43,980 nt of DNA, taken from positions 1 to 43,980 of the forward strand of contig CAJXNI010000023.1 in assembly GCA_913057235.1 (NCBI GenBank), read 5' to 3'. Numbering within the stretch: the stretch's first letter is position 1; every line of letters starts with the position of its first letter. The notes beneath the pieces are model-generated. The model did not search any database. It saw only the letters and a list, made by a program, of their open reading frames with translations, and was not told the DNA's origin. This DNA comes from an uncultured Bacteroidota bacterium. GTDB lineage: Bacteria; Bacteroidota; Bacteroidia; Flavobacteriales; Schleiferiaceae. Made by a program: the position numbers and the translations under genes. This document shows, one piece after another, positions 1-9,283 of the stretch.

Positions 1-125
1 TCTCTAAAAAAAGACCACTCCATATTCCAAACAGCGGTGCTGTCTAAAAATGTGGGGCTTTGGGCCTTTAACGCAGCACTGGATAGCAGCAAGAAGAAGA
101 AAATACGCAATAGGTTGGTTGGCAT
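1..125 (-). CDS. Secreted protein of unknown function, N-terminal part only
   Basis: An open frame starts at an ATG (123-125) and runs off the left edge, giving 41 residues. It begins MPTNLLRIFFFLLLSSAALK and continues AQSPTF, a classic signal peptide with a short polar start, a hydrophobic core and an A-x-A/Q-type cleavage region. No domain can be recognised in the part visible. It reads in the same direction as the permease gene that ends 77 bases before it. The function is unknown; the call as a real gene rests on the signal peptide and the absence of stops. Confidence 0.55.
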   Translation of the reverse strand, partial: MPTNLLRIFFFLLLSSAALKAQSPTFLDSTAVWNMEWSFFR

Positions 126-139
126 ACTTTAAAAATTAG

Positions 140-159
140 AACCTTAAAACTAATAAGGT
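140..159. repeat. Inverted repeat ACCTTA-N7-TAAGGT
   Basis: The arms ACCTTA (141-146) and TAAGGT (154-159) are perfect complements around a 7-base loop. On the minus strand the hairpin is followed by TCTAATTTTT, so it may act as a weak terminator after the permease gene. A near-identical palindrome lies at 28380-28398, just upstream of the initiator tRNA. It could therefore also be a small repeat or a protein site. Confidence 0.4.
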
Positions 160-202
160 CGAACTGTTAAACCAAGCACCGTTTAGTTAAAGCCAAAAAA
201 TA

Positions 203-1270
203 CTAGGCCCGCACGTCTAGGACATCGCGCAAAGCGTTGCCTAGCATCATAAAAGCCAAGACCAAAAGCATAATGGCTAAACCCGGCATTATGGCCAAAT
301 GGGCTTTATCTACTATTAAATAAGCGTAGTGGTCTTTAATCATGCTACCCCAGCTGGGCATGGGGGGCTGGGCGCCTATGCCTAAAAAGCTCAAACCACT
401 TTCTACCAAAATGGCAGCCGCAAAATTAGCAGCCGATATTACAATTAAGGGCGCGGTAACATTTGGTAAAATGTGTTTGAAGAGGATTCTGAAATCACTG
501 TAGCCCAAAACCTGCGCGGCTTGTACGTACTCTTTTTCTTTTACCCCCAGGATTTGTCCGCGTACTACCCGCGCCACTTCCACCCACATGGTAAAGCCAA
601 TGGCCACAAAAACCTGCCAAAAGCCTTTGCCCAAGGCCAGCGTAATGGCAATTACTAGCAATAAACCCGGTATGGACCAAACCACGTTAATGAACCACAT
701 AATCACCTTATCAAGCCAGCCTCCGTAATAGGCCGCCATAGCGCCCAATGGAATACCTACCAGTAAGGAAATAAGCACCGCTACAAAGCCCACTGAAAAA
801 GAAACACGGGTGCCTAAAAGCAAACGGCTCAGCAGGTCGCGGCCAAACCGGTCTGTACCCAGCCAAAAGGTTTTCTCTTGAACATGCGCATCGGCTGAAA
901 AGCCATTGGAGCCAAAGGCCGCCACAGGTATAATCTTTTCTTCACCCTGAGTTTGCGGGTAAGGGCGGTAAAAAATACTATCTCCCTGCTGGCGGTGAGT
1001 ACTAATGGTTATTACCTGATGCTGTAGTGGCTTGCCTTGCCATAGCTGGGTAAAAAAGGAGACTTCCTGAGGCTCTTCAAAAGGCACCTGCAGCTGGCTC
1101 ACTGAGAAGCCTGGCTTTTTTCCGGCCAGGGCCAAATTCATCTGATTGGCATTGGGGCTGTTGTCTGGAATGAGAGCGTAAGCAAAAAGCGCACAAAAAA
1201 AAGCAAGGAGAATAACCAGTATTCCCCCTGCTCCTAAAGGATCTTTTAGTAATTGTTTCAGGTTACTCAA
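203..1270 (-). CDS. OppC/DppC-type ABC transporter permease
   Basis: This 355-residue inner-membrane permease belongs to the peptide/nickel (Opp/Dpp) ABC family. One N-terminal membrane helix (about 15-35) is followed by a polar stretch of about 100 residues. Then comes the family signature FWLGTDRFGRDLLSRLLLG (about 135-153), five further helices and the EAA loop (EVARVVRGQILGVKEKEYVQ), which docks the ATPase. E. coli OppC is about 300 residues, so the periplasmic segment after helix 1 is unusually long. The start is a TTG two bases after the prc stop, which suggests translational coupling. No partner permease, ATPase or binding protein is in the window, so the substrate is open; di- or oligopeptides are the default for the family. 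Confidence 0.85.
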   Translation of the reverse strand: MSNLKQLLKDPLGAGGILVILLAFFCALFAYALIPDNSPNANQMNLALAGKKPGFSVSQLQVPFEEPQEVSFFTQLWQGKPLQHQVITISTHRQQGDSIFYRPYPQTQGEEKIIPVAAFGSNGFSADAHVQEKTFWLGTDRFGRDLLSRLLLGTRVSFSVGFVAVLISLLVGIPLGAMAAYYGGWLDKVIMWFINVVWSIPGLLLVIAITLALGKGFWQVFVAIGFTMWVEVARVVRGQILGVKEKEYVQAAQVLGYSDFRILFKHILPNVTAPLIVISAANFAAAILVESGLSFLGIGAQPPMPSWGSMIKDHYAYLIVDKAHLAIMPGLAIMLLVLAFMMLGNALRDVLDVRA

Positions 1271-1272
1271 AG

Positions 1273-3405
1273 CTATCCGGGCTCTACGTCTTTTAAAATG
1301 GCCAGGGCTTCTTGCAGCAGCAAATCCGTACTGATGTTTTTGTGCCAGTTTTCGGCCTTGGCTTTATCTTCTTCCGTGGCGTTTATTTTTTCCAAATCAG
1401 CTTCATTGGCCTTCACCGCAAGGGTATCGGTGCTTTTTTGCATTTTTTTATAGCGTTCTGCCTTTTGGCGATAGGCTTGCTGCTGTGCCCTATAGGTTTC
1501 ATAGTTAAGCGGAACTACCGTGTTTTCCCGTTCATCTTTAATCCACTGCGCATACTCCTCAATCAACTGAAATTTGGCATTGCCTTTTATGCGTTTCGCA
1601 CTGGCTGTGCGCACCTCCTCTAAATTACGAGCTGCCTTAGGCCAGGGCTGGTAGCTGGCTGCTTCAATCTCATTGTAAGGCAAGGCATATTCTTGTTCCT
1701 TCTCACCAATGGGGGTGTGCATGTAATTATCGGGTAAAACCACATCGGGGCTAACCCCTCTTAGTTGGGGCGTGCCACCATTAATGCGGTAGTACTTTTG
1801 AATGGTTAATTTAAGAGCACCCAAGGGTTTTACGTCATTGGCGCTAATGCCCACCGCACGGTCCATGTCCAATACATTTTGCACGGTGCCTTTACCAAAG
1901 GTGCTTTGGCTACCTACAATTACCCCGCGGCCGTAGTCTTGAATGGCAGCCGCAAAAATTTCAGAGGCTGAGGCCGAAAAACGGTTGGTCATTACCACCA
2001 GCGGACCGTCATACACCAAACCACGGTCATCGTCTTCAAGCACCTGCGGCCTGCGGCCCGGAGCTTTCACCTGTACCACGGGGCCTTCATCAATAAACAG
2101 CCCAACAATATCTATCACACCTTGCAAAGAACCACCGCCATTGTTGCGGAGGTCTAAAATTACCCCCTCTACATTGGCGTCTTTCAGTTTTTCCAATTCA
2201 GCCTCCACATCTTCGGCACAATCGTGATTAGCATCTCCGTAAAAGTTCACGTAAAATTTGGGCAACTTTATGTAGCCATATTTTTTATCGCCTTCTTCCA
2301 GCAAGGCCGATTTAGCAAAGGTGGACTCCAACTCAACCACGTCTCTAATAATGGGAATGTCCATTTTTTGCCCGTCTAGTTTGCGCACGGTTAAAATCAC
2401 CTCGGTGCCTTTTTCTCCGCGGATGTAATTCACCGCCTTGCGCACTTTCATGCCCACCATATCAACGGGATTTTCATCGTCTTCGCCCTGGGCCACTTTC
2501 AAAATTTTATCGCCTACTTCCAGGTCGCCTTGTTTCCAGCAAGGGCTACCGGTTATAATTTTGGCAATAGAAACATAATCCCCTTTTTGTTGCAACTGCG
2601 CGCCTATGCCCGTTATTTGGCCGGTCATACTTACTTCAAAGTCTTCTTTCTTCTCAGGCGGAAAGTACTGCGTGTGCGGATCGTACAAACCGGTAATGGT
2701 GTTCATGTAAGCAGCCACCCAGTCTATGCGTTCCATGTCTTGCAAATTGTCAAACCACTGCTCATGGGTTTCACGCACCTTTTCACGAGCCTTGGCCTCC
2801 AGTTCTGCCAGGGGCTTAAGCGCCACGGTGTCAAATTTCTCCGCGTCTTTAGCGTTGTCTTCCACCATTTCTTCCAAACGGTTAAGGGTGCGGTATTTCA
2901 AGTATTTCCGCCAACGTTCTTGAAGTTCTTCCTGATTCTCCGCGTAAGCTCTTTCTTCATCATCTGTGTCAATGCTCTCTTCCAGGGTAAAATCAAAAGG
3001 CTGGTCCAAAACCGCAAAGGCATAGGTTTTTGACTGTTTCAATCGCTCTTGGTACACCTCATACGCTTCTTCAAAAAAGGACAGATCGGCCTGTTTTATC
3101 TGGTCGTCAATTTCCAGCTTATGGCTTTGGAGTAAATCCAAATCTGACTGCAGAAAAAAGCGCTTGCTAAAGTCAATGTCTTCTAAAAAATTAGTGTACA
3201 CTTTGGCCGAAAAAGCATCATCTATTGTGGCGGGTGAAAAGTGGGTGGAGTTCAACACCCGGTACACCAGCTCCATAATTACCTTGTCTTTTTTAGAGCT
3301 GGCTTCTCCATAATTGTAAAAGCTAAGCCCTATGCCAATGGCCACCAGGACTATTACATAGCGTAACTTGTTGATTATCTGCAAACCTTTGGGGAATTTT
3401 TCCAT
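1273..3405 (-). CDS. prc: Carboxy-terminal processing (tail-specific) protease Prc
   Basis: A periplasmic serine protease of family S41A, 710 residues, which degrades or trims proteins from their C termini. Residues 13-30 form an uncleaved signal anchor or signal peptide. A helical N domain follows (about 40-235), then a PDZ domain (about 255-345) and the S41 core (about 370-560). The catalytic Ser lies in NRFSASASEIF (probably S479) and the Lys in TFGKGTVQ (K505). The spacing matches the E. coli Ser/Asp/Lys set, with D490 as the Asp. The C-terminal lysine- and glutamate-rich region (about 570-700) matches the DUF3340 extension of the long Prc type. The next gene downstream is the OppC-type permease. 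Confidence 0.95.
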   Translation of the reverse strand: MEKFPKGLQIINKLRYVIVLVAIGIGLSFYNYGEASSKKDKVIMELVYRVLNSTHFSPATIDDAFSAKVYTNFLEDIDFSKRFFLQSDLDLLQSHKLEIDDQIKQADLSFFEEAYEVYQERLKQSKTYAFAVLDQPFDFTLEESIDTDDEERAYAENQEELQERWRKYLKYRTLNRLEEMVEDNAKDAEKFDTVALKPLAELEAKAREKVRETHEQWFDNLQDMERIDWVAAYMNTITGLYDPHTQYFPPEKKEDFEVSMTGQITGIGAQLQQKGDYVSIAKIITGSPCWKQGDLEVGDKILKVAQGEDDENPVDMVGMKVRKAVNYIRGEKGTEVILTVRKLDGQKMDIPIIRDVVELESTFAKSALLEEGDKKYGYIKLPKFYVNFYGDANHDCAEDVEAELEKLKDANVEGVILDLRNNGGGSLQGVIDIVGLFIDEGPVVQVKAPGRRPQVLEDDDRGLVYDGPLVVMTNRFSASASEIFAAAIQDYGRGVIVGSQSTFGKGTVQNVLDMDRAVGISANDVKPLGALKLTIQKYYRINGGTPQLRGVSPDVVLPDNYMHTPIGEKEQEYALPYNEIEAASYQPWPKAARNLEEVRTASAKRIKGNAKFQLIEEYAQWIKDERENTVVPLNYETYRAQQQAYRQKAERYKKMQKSTDTLAVKANEADLEKINATEEDKAKAENWHKNISTDLLLQEALAILKDVEPG

Positions 3406-3548
3406 TTATTTTAAAATATTTTTAACGCAGCCTAATTAGAGGAGTTCTACATTTGCCGGCTATTAAAATGCTCACCGGCTCTAAAGCTACTAAAGTAACA
3501 ACCGAAATTACAAATAGGTGTTTTTTCAAGCACAAATAAACTGTTAAA

Positions 3549-5933
3549 ATGAAAGGAAACTTTTGGTTCTCCCTTTTTCTCGCGGTGTTTTGCAGCTCCT
3601 CCCTTTGGGCGCAAAAGACCGTAACCCTTAGTGGCTACGTGCGCGATGCACAAACCGGTGAAGAGTTAATTGGCGTTAATTTGGTGGTTCCAGAGCAAAA
3701 AACCGGTACCACCACCAATGCCTATGGTTATTATTCTATCACGCTTCCGGCCGGGGAGTATGAATTTAAAATTCAGTACATAGGGTATCAAGCATACAAA
3801 AAAACGGTGGCTCTAAAGGCCGATCAAACCCTGAACTTTGAACTTACCCCTGCTACTGAAGAGCTGGAAGCGGTTGAAGTAACCGCTGAAAAATTGGACC
3901 AAAACGTGAGTAGCGTAGAAATGAGCGTAGCCAAGCTCAGCGTAAAAGAAGTAAAGAAAATGCCGCAACTTTTAGGCGAGGCCGATATCATACGCTCGCT
4001 CACTTTGTTGCCGGGCATCAGCACCATTGGTGAAGGCTCAAGCGGCTTTAATGTGCGCGGTGGCAATACTGATCAGAATTTAATTCTCTTAGACGAAGCC
4101 CCGGTGTACAACTCCTCCCATTTATTTGGCTTTTTCTCCATTTTTAATGCCGATGCCGTAAAAGATGTAAAGGTTTACAAAGGCGGCATACCCGCAAATT
4201 ACGGAGGCCGCCTGAGCTCTGTGGTAGACGTGAAACAAATTGACGGCAACAACCGTGAGTTTGCCGCCACCGGGGGCATAGGACTACTTTCCAGCCGGCT
4301 TTTGGTAGAGGGGCCCCTTGTAAAAGAAAAAGCCTCTTTCATGGTGGCCGGCCGCAGGTCTTACGCAGATATTTTTCTGGGTCTATCGCCCGATGAGGCT
4401 ATCAATCAAAACATCTTGTACTTCTACGATTTAAACACCAAACTCAATTGGACCATCAACGAAAAAAACCGTCTGTTTCTTTCAGGGTACTTTGGCCGGG
4501 ACGTATTTGGCATTGAAAACTTTTTTGATTTTGACTGGGGTAATGCTACTGGCTCCCTGCGCTGGAATCACCTTTTTAGCCCAAAAACCTTTGCCAATTT
4601 TAGCCTTATTTTTAGTGATTACACCTACAGTTTGGGCACGCCCGCTGATGATGAAATAACCTTTAGGCTTACCTCTACCATACAGGATTACCACTTTAAA
4701 ACGCAGTTCAATTACTACCCTAATGACAAAAACCAAATTGATTACGGTTTTGAAGGCATCTACTATCGGTTTAAACCAGGCTTCATTGAAACGAATTTCC
4801 GGCCTGATATTCTTTTAGAAGAAGAATACGCCCTGGAACCCAGCGCCTACATTAGCCACCAAATAAAATTCAGTCCTTTGCTTACCGTGCAGTATGGCCT
4901 GCGCTACAGTCAGTTTTACAATTTAGGCTCCCGCACGGTGTACACCTATCAAGACCCCGATTTACCCACCGCTGAAACCCTGATAGACTCCACCGTTTTT
5001 GGTACGGGAGAAATAATTGCGGCCTACAATGACTGGGCAGGCCTGGAGCCACGTTTAAGTGTAAACTACCGCTTTAATGATGAGCAAAGCATCAAGGGTA
5101 GCTACAACCGTACGCGTCAATACATCCACCTCATTAGCAATACCACCTCGCCTACTCCGGTTGACTTGTACCGGCCAGCCGGCCAATACATCCAACCAGC
5201 TACGGTAAATCAGGTGGCGGTGGGCTACTTTCAAAATTTTGAGCAAAACACCTATGAGTCTAGTGTAGAACTCTACTACAAAACCTTTGACAATATTGTA
5301 GATTACCGCAATGGCGCGGACCTAATTTTCAATCAAAATATTGAAACCGAGCTACTGAGCGGAATTGGCCGTTCGTACGGCTTAGAGTTTTTGGTGCGTA
5401 AAAATAAAGGCGCACTTACCGGCTGGATTAGCTATACCTGGTCTAAAACCGAAAATCGAGTAGGCGGAGTAGACCCTACCATAGCCATTAACGCAGGCGA
5501 ATGGTATCCGGCCAACTTCGATAAACGCCATGATTTAAGCATTGTCTTAAATTATAAAATTAACCCTAAGTGGGATGTAAGTACTTCCTGGGTTTTTCAA
5601 ACCGGCCGGCCTATTACCCCGCCCGAGGGTCGTTTTGAGTACCAAGATTTTACCGTACCCATTTACCGCCAGCGCAATAGTTACCGCATCCCAAACTACC
5701 ACCGCTTAGATGTTTCGGCCAATTTTACTCCTGAAAAAGATACGACCAAACGCTTTTACAGCTCTTGGTCTTTTGGGGTGTACAACGCCTACGCGCGAAG
5801 AAACCCTTATTCCATATTTTTTGAGCAACAAGATGGAACCTCTGCAGCCCCTGACAACTTTAGAACCCAGGCGGTACGTTTGTCCATCTTTGCCACCATT
5901 ATTCCTTTTGTAACCTGGAATTTTAATTTTTAA
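3549..5933 (+). CDS. TonB-dependent receptor with carboxypeptidase-like N domain (DUF4249-linked)
   Basis: An outer-membrane receptor of 794 residues. A signal peptide (MKGNFWFSLFLAVFCSSSLWA) precedes a carboxypeptidase-regulatory-like beta-sandwich (about 25-105: SGYVRDAQTGEELIGVNLVV). Then come a TonB-box-like stretch (EAVEVTAE), the plug (about 130-240: GFNVRGGNTDQNLILLDEAP, VYKGGIPANYGGRLSSVVD) and a beta-barrel ending in WNFNF, with the usual terminal aromatic. The next gene encodes a DUF4249 lipoprotein only 3 bases downstream, a recurrent pairing in Bacteroidota that resembles SusC/SusD. The cargo is unknown. A TACATTTG at 3448-3455 fits the Bacteroidota -7 motif, but no TTG sits at the proper distance upstream. 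Confidence 0.9.
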   Translation: MKGNFWFSLFLAVFCSSSLWAQKTVTLSGYVRDAQTGEELIGVNLVVPEQKTGTTTNAYGYYSITLPAGEYEFKIQYIGYQAYKKTVALKADQTLNFELTPATEELEAVEVTAEKLDQNVSSVEMSVAKLSVKEVKKMPQLLGEADIIRSLTLLPGISTIGEGSSGFNVRGGNTDQNLILLDEAPVYNSSHLFGFFSIFNADAVKDVKVYKGGIPANYGGRLSSVVDVKQIDGNNREFAATGGIGLLSSRLLVEGPLVKEKASFMVAGRRSYADIFLGLSPDEAINQNILYFYDLNTKLNWTINEKNRLFLSGYFGRDVFGIENFFDFDWGNATGSLRWNHLFSPKTFANFSLIFSDYTYSLGTPADDEITFRLTSTIQDYHFKTQFNYYPNDKNQIDYGFEGIYYRFKPGFIETNFRPDILLEEEYALEPSAYISHQIKFSPLLTVQYGLRYSQFYNLGSRTVYTYQDPDLPTAETLIDSTVFGTGEIIAAYNDWAGLEPRLSVNYRFNDEQSIKGSYNRTRQYIHLISNTTSPTPVDLYRPAGQYIQPATVNQVAVGYFQNFEQNTYESSVELYYKTFDNIVDYRNGADLIFNQNIETELLSGIGRSYGLEFLVRKNKGALTGWISYTWSKTENRVGGVDPTIAINAGEWYPANFDKRHDLSIVLNYKINPKWDVSTSWVFQTGRPITPPEGRFEYQDFTVPIYRQRNSYRIPNYHRLDVSANFTPEKDTTKRFYSSWSFGVYNAYARRNPYSIFFEQQDGTSAAPDNFRTQAVRLSIFATIIPFVTWNFNF

Positions 5934-5936
5934 GTC

Positions 5937-6827
5937 ATGCCGCAACGTTTGTTTTTATTTGTGCTACTTGGCGCCACTTTTCTTTTGGGCGCCTGCCAGG
6001 ATGTGGTAGAACTAGATGTTCCTGATTCGCCCCCTGAGGCGGTTATTAATGGTTTTATTAGTGATACCCACCCTGCACTGGTAACCATAAGCACCACAGA
6101 TGCTTTTTTTGAAGCTAACCGCACCCCCAGAGTGGCTAATGCCGAAGTAAGGCTTTTTAAAAATGATAGCCTTTTGGAGGTGCTGGAACCTAACCCGGTG
6201 GTAGAAGGAGAATATCTAGGACAATCAGAAGGAGAATTGGGGCAGCGCTATCACCTAGAAATACTTATCCCAGAAGGCTTCCCTGGAAAAGTGAGTGGGT
6301 GCTTTGAGACCAAGCCTGAAACCCTGAAGCCTGTTTCGCAAATAGACTCCATGAACATTCAGGCCCTAGACCGTACCACCACCCCAAGGGCTTTTCAGGC
6401 GGGAGACTATGCGTTGCTCTATTTTCAGGAAAGACCCGGTGTAGGCGATTTTTTTAGAATTAACCGCTGGCTTAATGACTCCCTATTTAGGCGCGATATT
6501 TTTGTGTTAGACGATGAAAACTTTGACGGATTATACTACGGTGGGGACCTGCTGCCCCCCTTTCCGATTTTTGGTCCTTTTGAAGAATTTGTAGAACCAA
6601 ACGCCTCCCAGGCCGATACTTTTAGGGTACGCTTTGAATCCGTATCGGCAGAGTATGCCTCCTTTCTACAGCTCATTGATGAGCAAACTTCGGTAGGCAC
6701 CCCTTTTGATGCGCCTCCGGCTTTAATTATTGGCAATGTTTACCGCCAAGGTAATCCTCAGGACTATGCTTTTGGTTATTTTTATGCATCGGCTTATAGT
6801 GAAGATAGCGTAATACGCATTCCTTAA
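5937..6827 (+). CDS. DUF4249 family outer-membrane lipoprotein
   Basis: A 296-residue lipoprotein with signal peptide and lipobox LLGAC (Cys20), so it is probably anchored at the outer membrane. After the Cys there is a beta-sandwich-like region (VVELDVPDSPPEAVINGFIS; VRLFKNDSLLEVLE; GEYLGQSEGELGQRYHLEI) typical of DUF4249, and a C-terminal part ending in DSVIRIP. It starts 3 bases after the receptor stop and is certainly co-transcribed with it. By analogy with SusD it may cap or feed the receptor, but no ligand has been established for the family as far as can be judged here. Confidence 0.8.
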   Translation: MPQRLFLFVLLGATFLLGACQDVVELDVPDSPPEAVINGFISDTHPALVTISTTDAFFEANRTPRVANAEVRLFKNDSLLEVLEPNPVVEGEYLGQSEGELGQRYHLEILIPEGFPGKVSGCFETKPETLKPVSQIDSMNIQALDRTTTPRAFQAGDYALLYFQERPGVGDFFRINRWLNDSLFRRDIFVLDDENFDGLYYGGDLLPPFPIFGPFEEFVEPNASQADTFRVRFESVSAEYASFLQLIDEQTSVGTPFDAPPALIIGNVYRQGNPQDYAFGYFYASAYSEDSVIRIP

Positions 6828-6844
6828 TTTTAAAAAATACTTCT

Positions 6845-8116
6845 TTGAATACAACCAGCATAGACCATTGGGCTCAAGAATGGCTTTTAAGCAAAGGCCT
6901 TTCTGAAACGTGGGTAAACCCGATAACCATAGGCATTGACCTGTTGATCTTAATTTTCATTAGCCTTTTGGTAGACTTTATCGCCCGCAGGCTAATCCTT
7001 AATTTGGTGAGTAGTTATGTTAAACGCTCTAAAAACACCTATGATGATGTGTTTCTGGAGAAGCGGGTATTCTCTTCACTCGCGCACCTGATGCCGGCCA
7101 TTCTGGTCTATTATTCTATGCCCGTTATTTTTTCAGATACCAACAGCCTTTGGGTTTTGGTACTGCAAAAACTGGTGGTGATTTACATCATTTTGAACAT
7201 TGCCCGGGTGGCCACCAAGTTTTTAAAGGCACTGGAGTTTATTGGACTGCATTCAAAGCGTTTTGAGGGCAAACCGGTAAGCAGCTACATTCAGGTGCTG
7301 CTCATTGTCATTTACATTGCGGCTGGGGTATTTATCATTTCCAACTTAGTAGAAAAAAGCGCGGTAGCCATTCTTACCACTTTTGGCGCGGCTACGGCCG
7401 TAATCTTACTCATTTTTAGAGATACCATTTTGGGCTTGGTGGCCAGTATTCAAATTGCCGGTAATGACATGGTACGCCTGGGCGATTGGGTAAGTATGGA
7501 TAAGTACGGAGCGGATGGCGATGTAATTGAAATTAACCTGACTACCGTTAAAGTTAGAAACTGGGACAAGACTATTACCACCGTACCCACCTACGCATTC
7601 ATTAGCGACAGCTTTAAAAACTGGCGCGGCATGCAAAGCCAAGGTATGCGTAGAATTAAGCGCAGCTTATACATAGATTTAAATAGTGTGAAATTTGCCG
7701 ATGAGGCTTTTAGAGAGCGCTGCCTCAAATACGAGCGGGTACGCGATTATGTAAACCAGCGCCAAAATGAAATTGATACTTTCAACAGTGAACGGAAAGT
7801 AGATAAGCAGGAGCTGATCAACGGCAGGCACATGACCAACTTGGGTATTTTCAGAAATTACGCGCTTAATTACTTACAAGAGCACCCTAAGGTGGCCAAT
7901 GAAGAAACGGTAATGGTGCGGCAGTTGCAATCTGGGCCCAACGGATTGCCCTTAGAGATCTATTGCTTTAGCAATGACATTGCCTGGGTAAATTATGAAG
8001 GGATTCAAAGTGACATTTTTGAACACCTTTTTGCCGCCCTCAGCCGCTTTGACCTAGAGCTTTACCAAAGCCCCTCTGGCCGAGACTTCCGGCAGATTAC
8101 CAGGGCTAAGGCTTAA
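6845..8116 (+). CDS. Mechanosensitive ion channel, MscS superfamily (YbdG-like)
   Basis: An inner-membrane channel of 423 residues that opens under membrane tension. Helices lie near residues 26-48, 78-98, 104-125 and 147-170. The pore helix and following beta domain (about 175-260) are marked by TTFGAATAVILLIFRDTILG, LGDWVSMDKYGADGDVIEIN and TTVPTYAFISDSFKNW. The C-terminal region with an extended charged segment (about 275-345: YERVRDYVNQRQNEIDTFN) is like that of E. coli YbdG rather than short MscS. The start is a TTG 17 bases after the DUF4249 gene. The last 11 bases overlap the convergent glycosyltransferase gene. The osmotic-protection role is inferred from the family. Confidence 0.88.
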   Translation: MNTTSIDHWAQEWLLSKGLSETWVNPITIGIDLLILIFISLLVDFIARRLILNLVSSYVKRSKNTYDDVFLEKRVFSSLAHLMPAILVYYSMPVIFSDTNSLWVLVLQKLVVIYIILNIARVATKFLKALEFIGLHSKRFEGKPVSSYIQVLLIVIYIAAGVFIISNLVEKSAVAILTTFGAATAVILLIFRDTILGLVASIQIAGNDMVRLGDWVSMDKYGADGDVIEINLTTVKVRNWDKTITTVPTYAFISDSFKNWRGMQSQGMRRIKRSLYIDLNSVKFADEAFRERCLKYERVRDYVNQRQNEIDTFNSERKVDKQELINGRHMTNLGIFRNYALNYLQEHPKVANEETVMVRQLQSGPNGLPLEIYCFSNDIAWVNYEGIQSDIFEHLFAALSRFDLELYQSPSGRDFRQITRAKA

Positions 8117-9239
8117 CAGGTGCCGCAGAACGGCCTTTCCAGGAGACCTTCTTACCGCTCCCTAAAATCATGAGCACCGTAAAGCTGGTGAAGAAAGGAT
8201 GAAGCATGGCCTTAAATCCATAGCCGTGCATTTGCTTTGGCTGCTCACTGGCCTGGGCAAAGGCGCTTAGGAAAAGGTAATCAGCAAATGCCTTGAGAAG
8301 TAAACCGGAAAGAGCTAGCCAAAGTGACTGTAAGCCCCAAATTAAGGGCGTTAGAAAGGTCAGTACCAACAATGCATTTATAAAGGCTACAAAGATGGCT
8401 ACCAAACGGGCTGCCAAGCTGGGATAATCAGTGGTTTTGGCGCCCCAGCGTATGCGCTGGTTCAAAAGGATTTTAAATGACTCAGGAGCTGCTGTGGTAA
8501 CTTGGGCGTCTGGAGCTGTGGCTACCCTTTTTGCATCTAAGCTAGCCTGATGTTGAATGAGAAAAACATCATCGCCACTGGGCCAATGCGCACCCGGCAA
8601 ATTCAAGCCTGTGAGTTCTTTTCTGTAGGCAATAGCGGCTCCGTTACCCATTATGGGCCAACCCATGGCTGCCAGGCTTAAGCCTGAAGCCTGCAAGCTG
8701 AGAAAATCCAACGCGGCAAACTGCGGCCAAAAGTGCGGCTTGGGTATCATTTTTACCAGACCCAGACTGACTGTAACCACGGGCTTAGAAAATGGCCGGA
8801 GTATCGCTTGAAAAAAAGAAGGTTTTAAAATGCAGTCCGCATCGGTTTGCACAATGAGGTCATTTTGCACGTGTTTATAAGCTGTGCGCAAAGCCTGCTT
8901 TTTCCCGGGCTGGCCCTCATTATCAAGATGCGCCACAGCAAGCGTACTTGCCTCCAGTAGTTTTTGTACTTTTTGCCTTTCGGCCGAAAGGCTATGATCA
9001 TTCACAAATAGCAGTTGGTATGGAGAGGCCACGCTTTCTAGGTTGGACTCTAAGCTGGGCAGCAAAGATGCAATGCCCGCTGAGTCATTACAGTAGGGCA
9101 CAATTAAGGAAAAGGGCGGCAGCGTGCTACGGTCTGGCTTTTGGCCAAAGCGTAGGCGCTTAAAACCTGCTGACAGGTAGGTTATAAAAAACCCGTACAG
9201 CAGCAAACAAGCACCCAAAAAACCAGTGAAAACTAACAA
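8106..9239 (-). CDS. Membrane-bound family 2 glycosyltransferase
   Basis: A 377-residue GT-A fold enzyme with one N-terminal membrane helix (about 3-22) and two to three C-terminal helices (about 275-320 and 340-360). The catalytic features are FSLIVPYCNDSAG (nucleotide site), QTDADC (DxD, about 132-136), SGDDVFLIQ (acidic base region, about 221-229) and QRIRWGAK (QxxRW, about 261-268). QxxRW points to a processive or lipid-linked synthase type such as ceramide or polysaccharide synthases. The start is a TTG (9237-9239). The gene is divergent from ruvC and stands alone, with no further sugar genes nearby, so the acceptor is unknown. Confidence 0.8.
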   Translation of the reverse strand: MLVFTGFLGACLLLYGFFITYLSAGFKRLRFGQKPDRSTLPPFSLIVPYCNDSAGIASLLPSLESNLESVASPYQLLFVNDHSLSAERQKVQKLLEASTLAVAHLDNEGQPGKKQALRTAYKHVQNDLIVQTDADCILKPSFFQAILRPFSKPVVTVSLGLVKMIPKPHFWPQFAALDFLSLQASGLSLAAMGWPIMGNGAAIAYRKELTGLNLPGAHWPSGDDVFLIQHQASLDAKRVATAPDAQVTTAAPESFKILLNQRIRWGAKTTDYPSLAARLVAIFVAFINALLVLTFLTPLIWGLQSLWLALSGLLLKAFADYLFLSAFAQASEQPKQMHGYGFKAMLHPFFTSFTVLMILGSGKKVSWKGRSAAPVKP

Positions 9240-9283
9240 GATCCTCTGTTTACGGGTAAAGGTATTACTTTATATTAGGGGCA

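Noticed and set aside
1943-3033. Long plus-strand open frames opposite prc
   Set aside because: They are antisense shadows of a well-supported protease gene.
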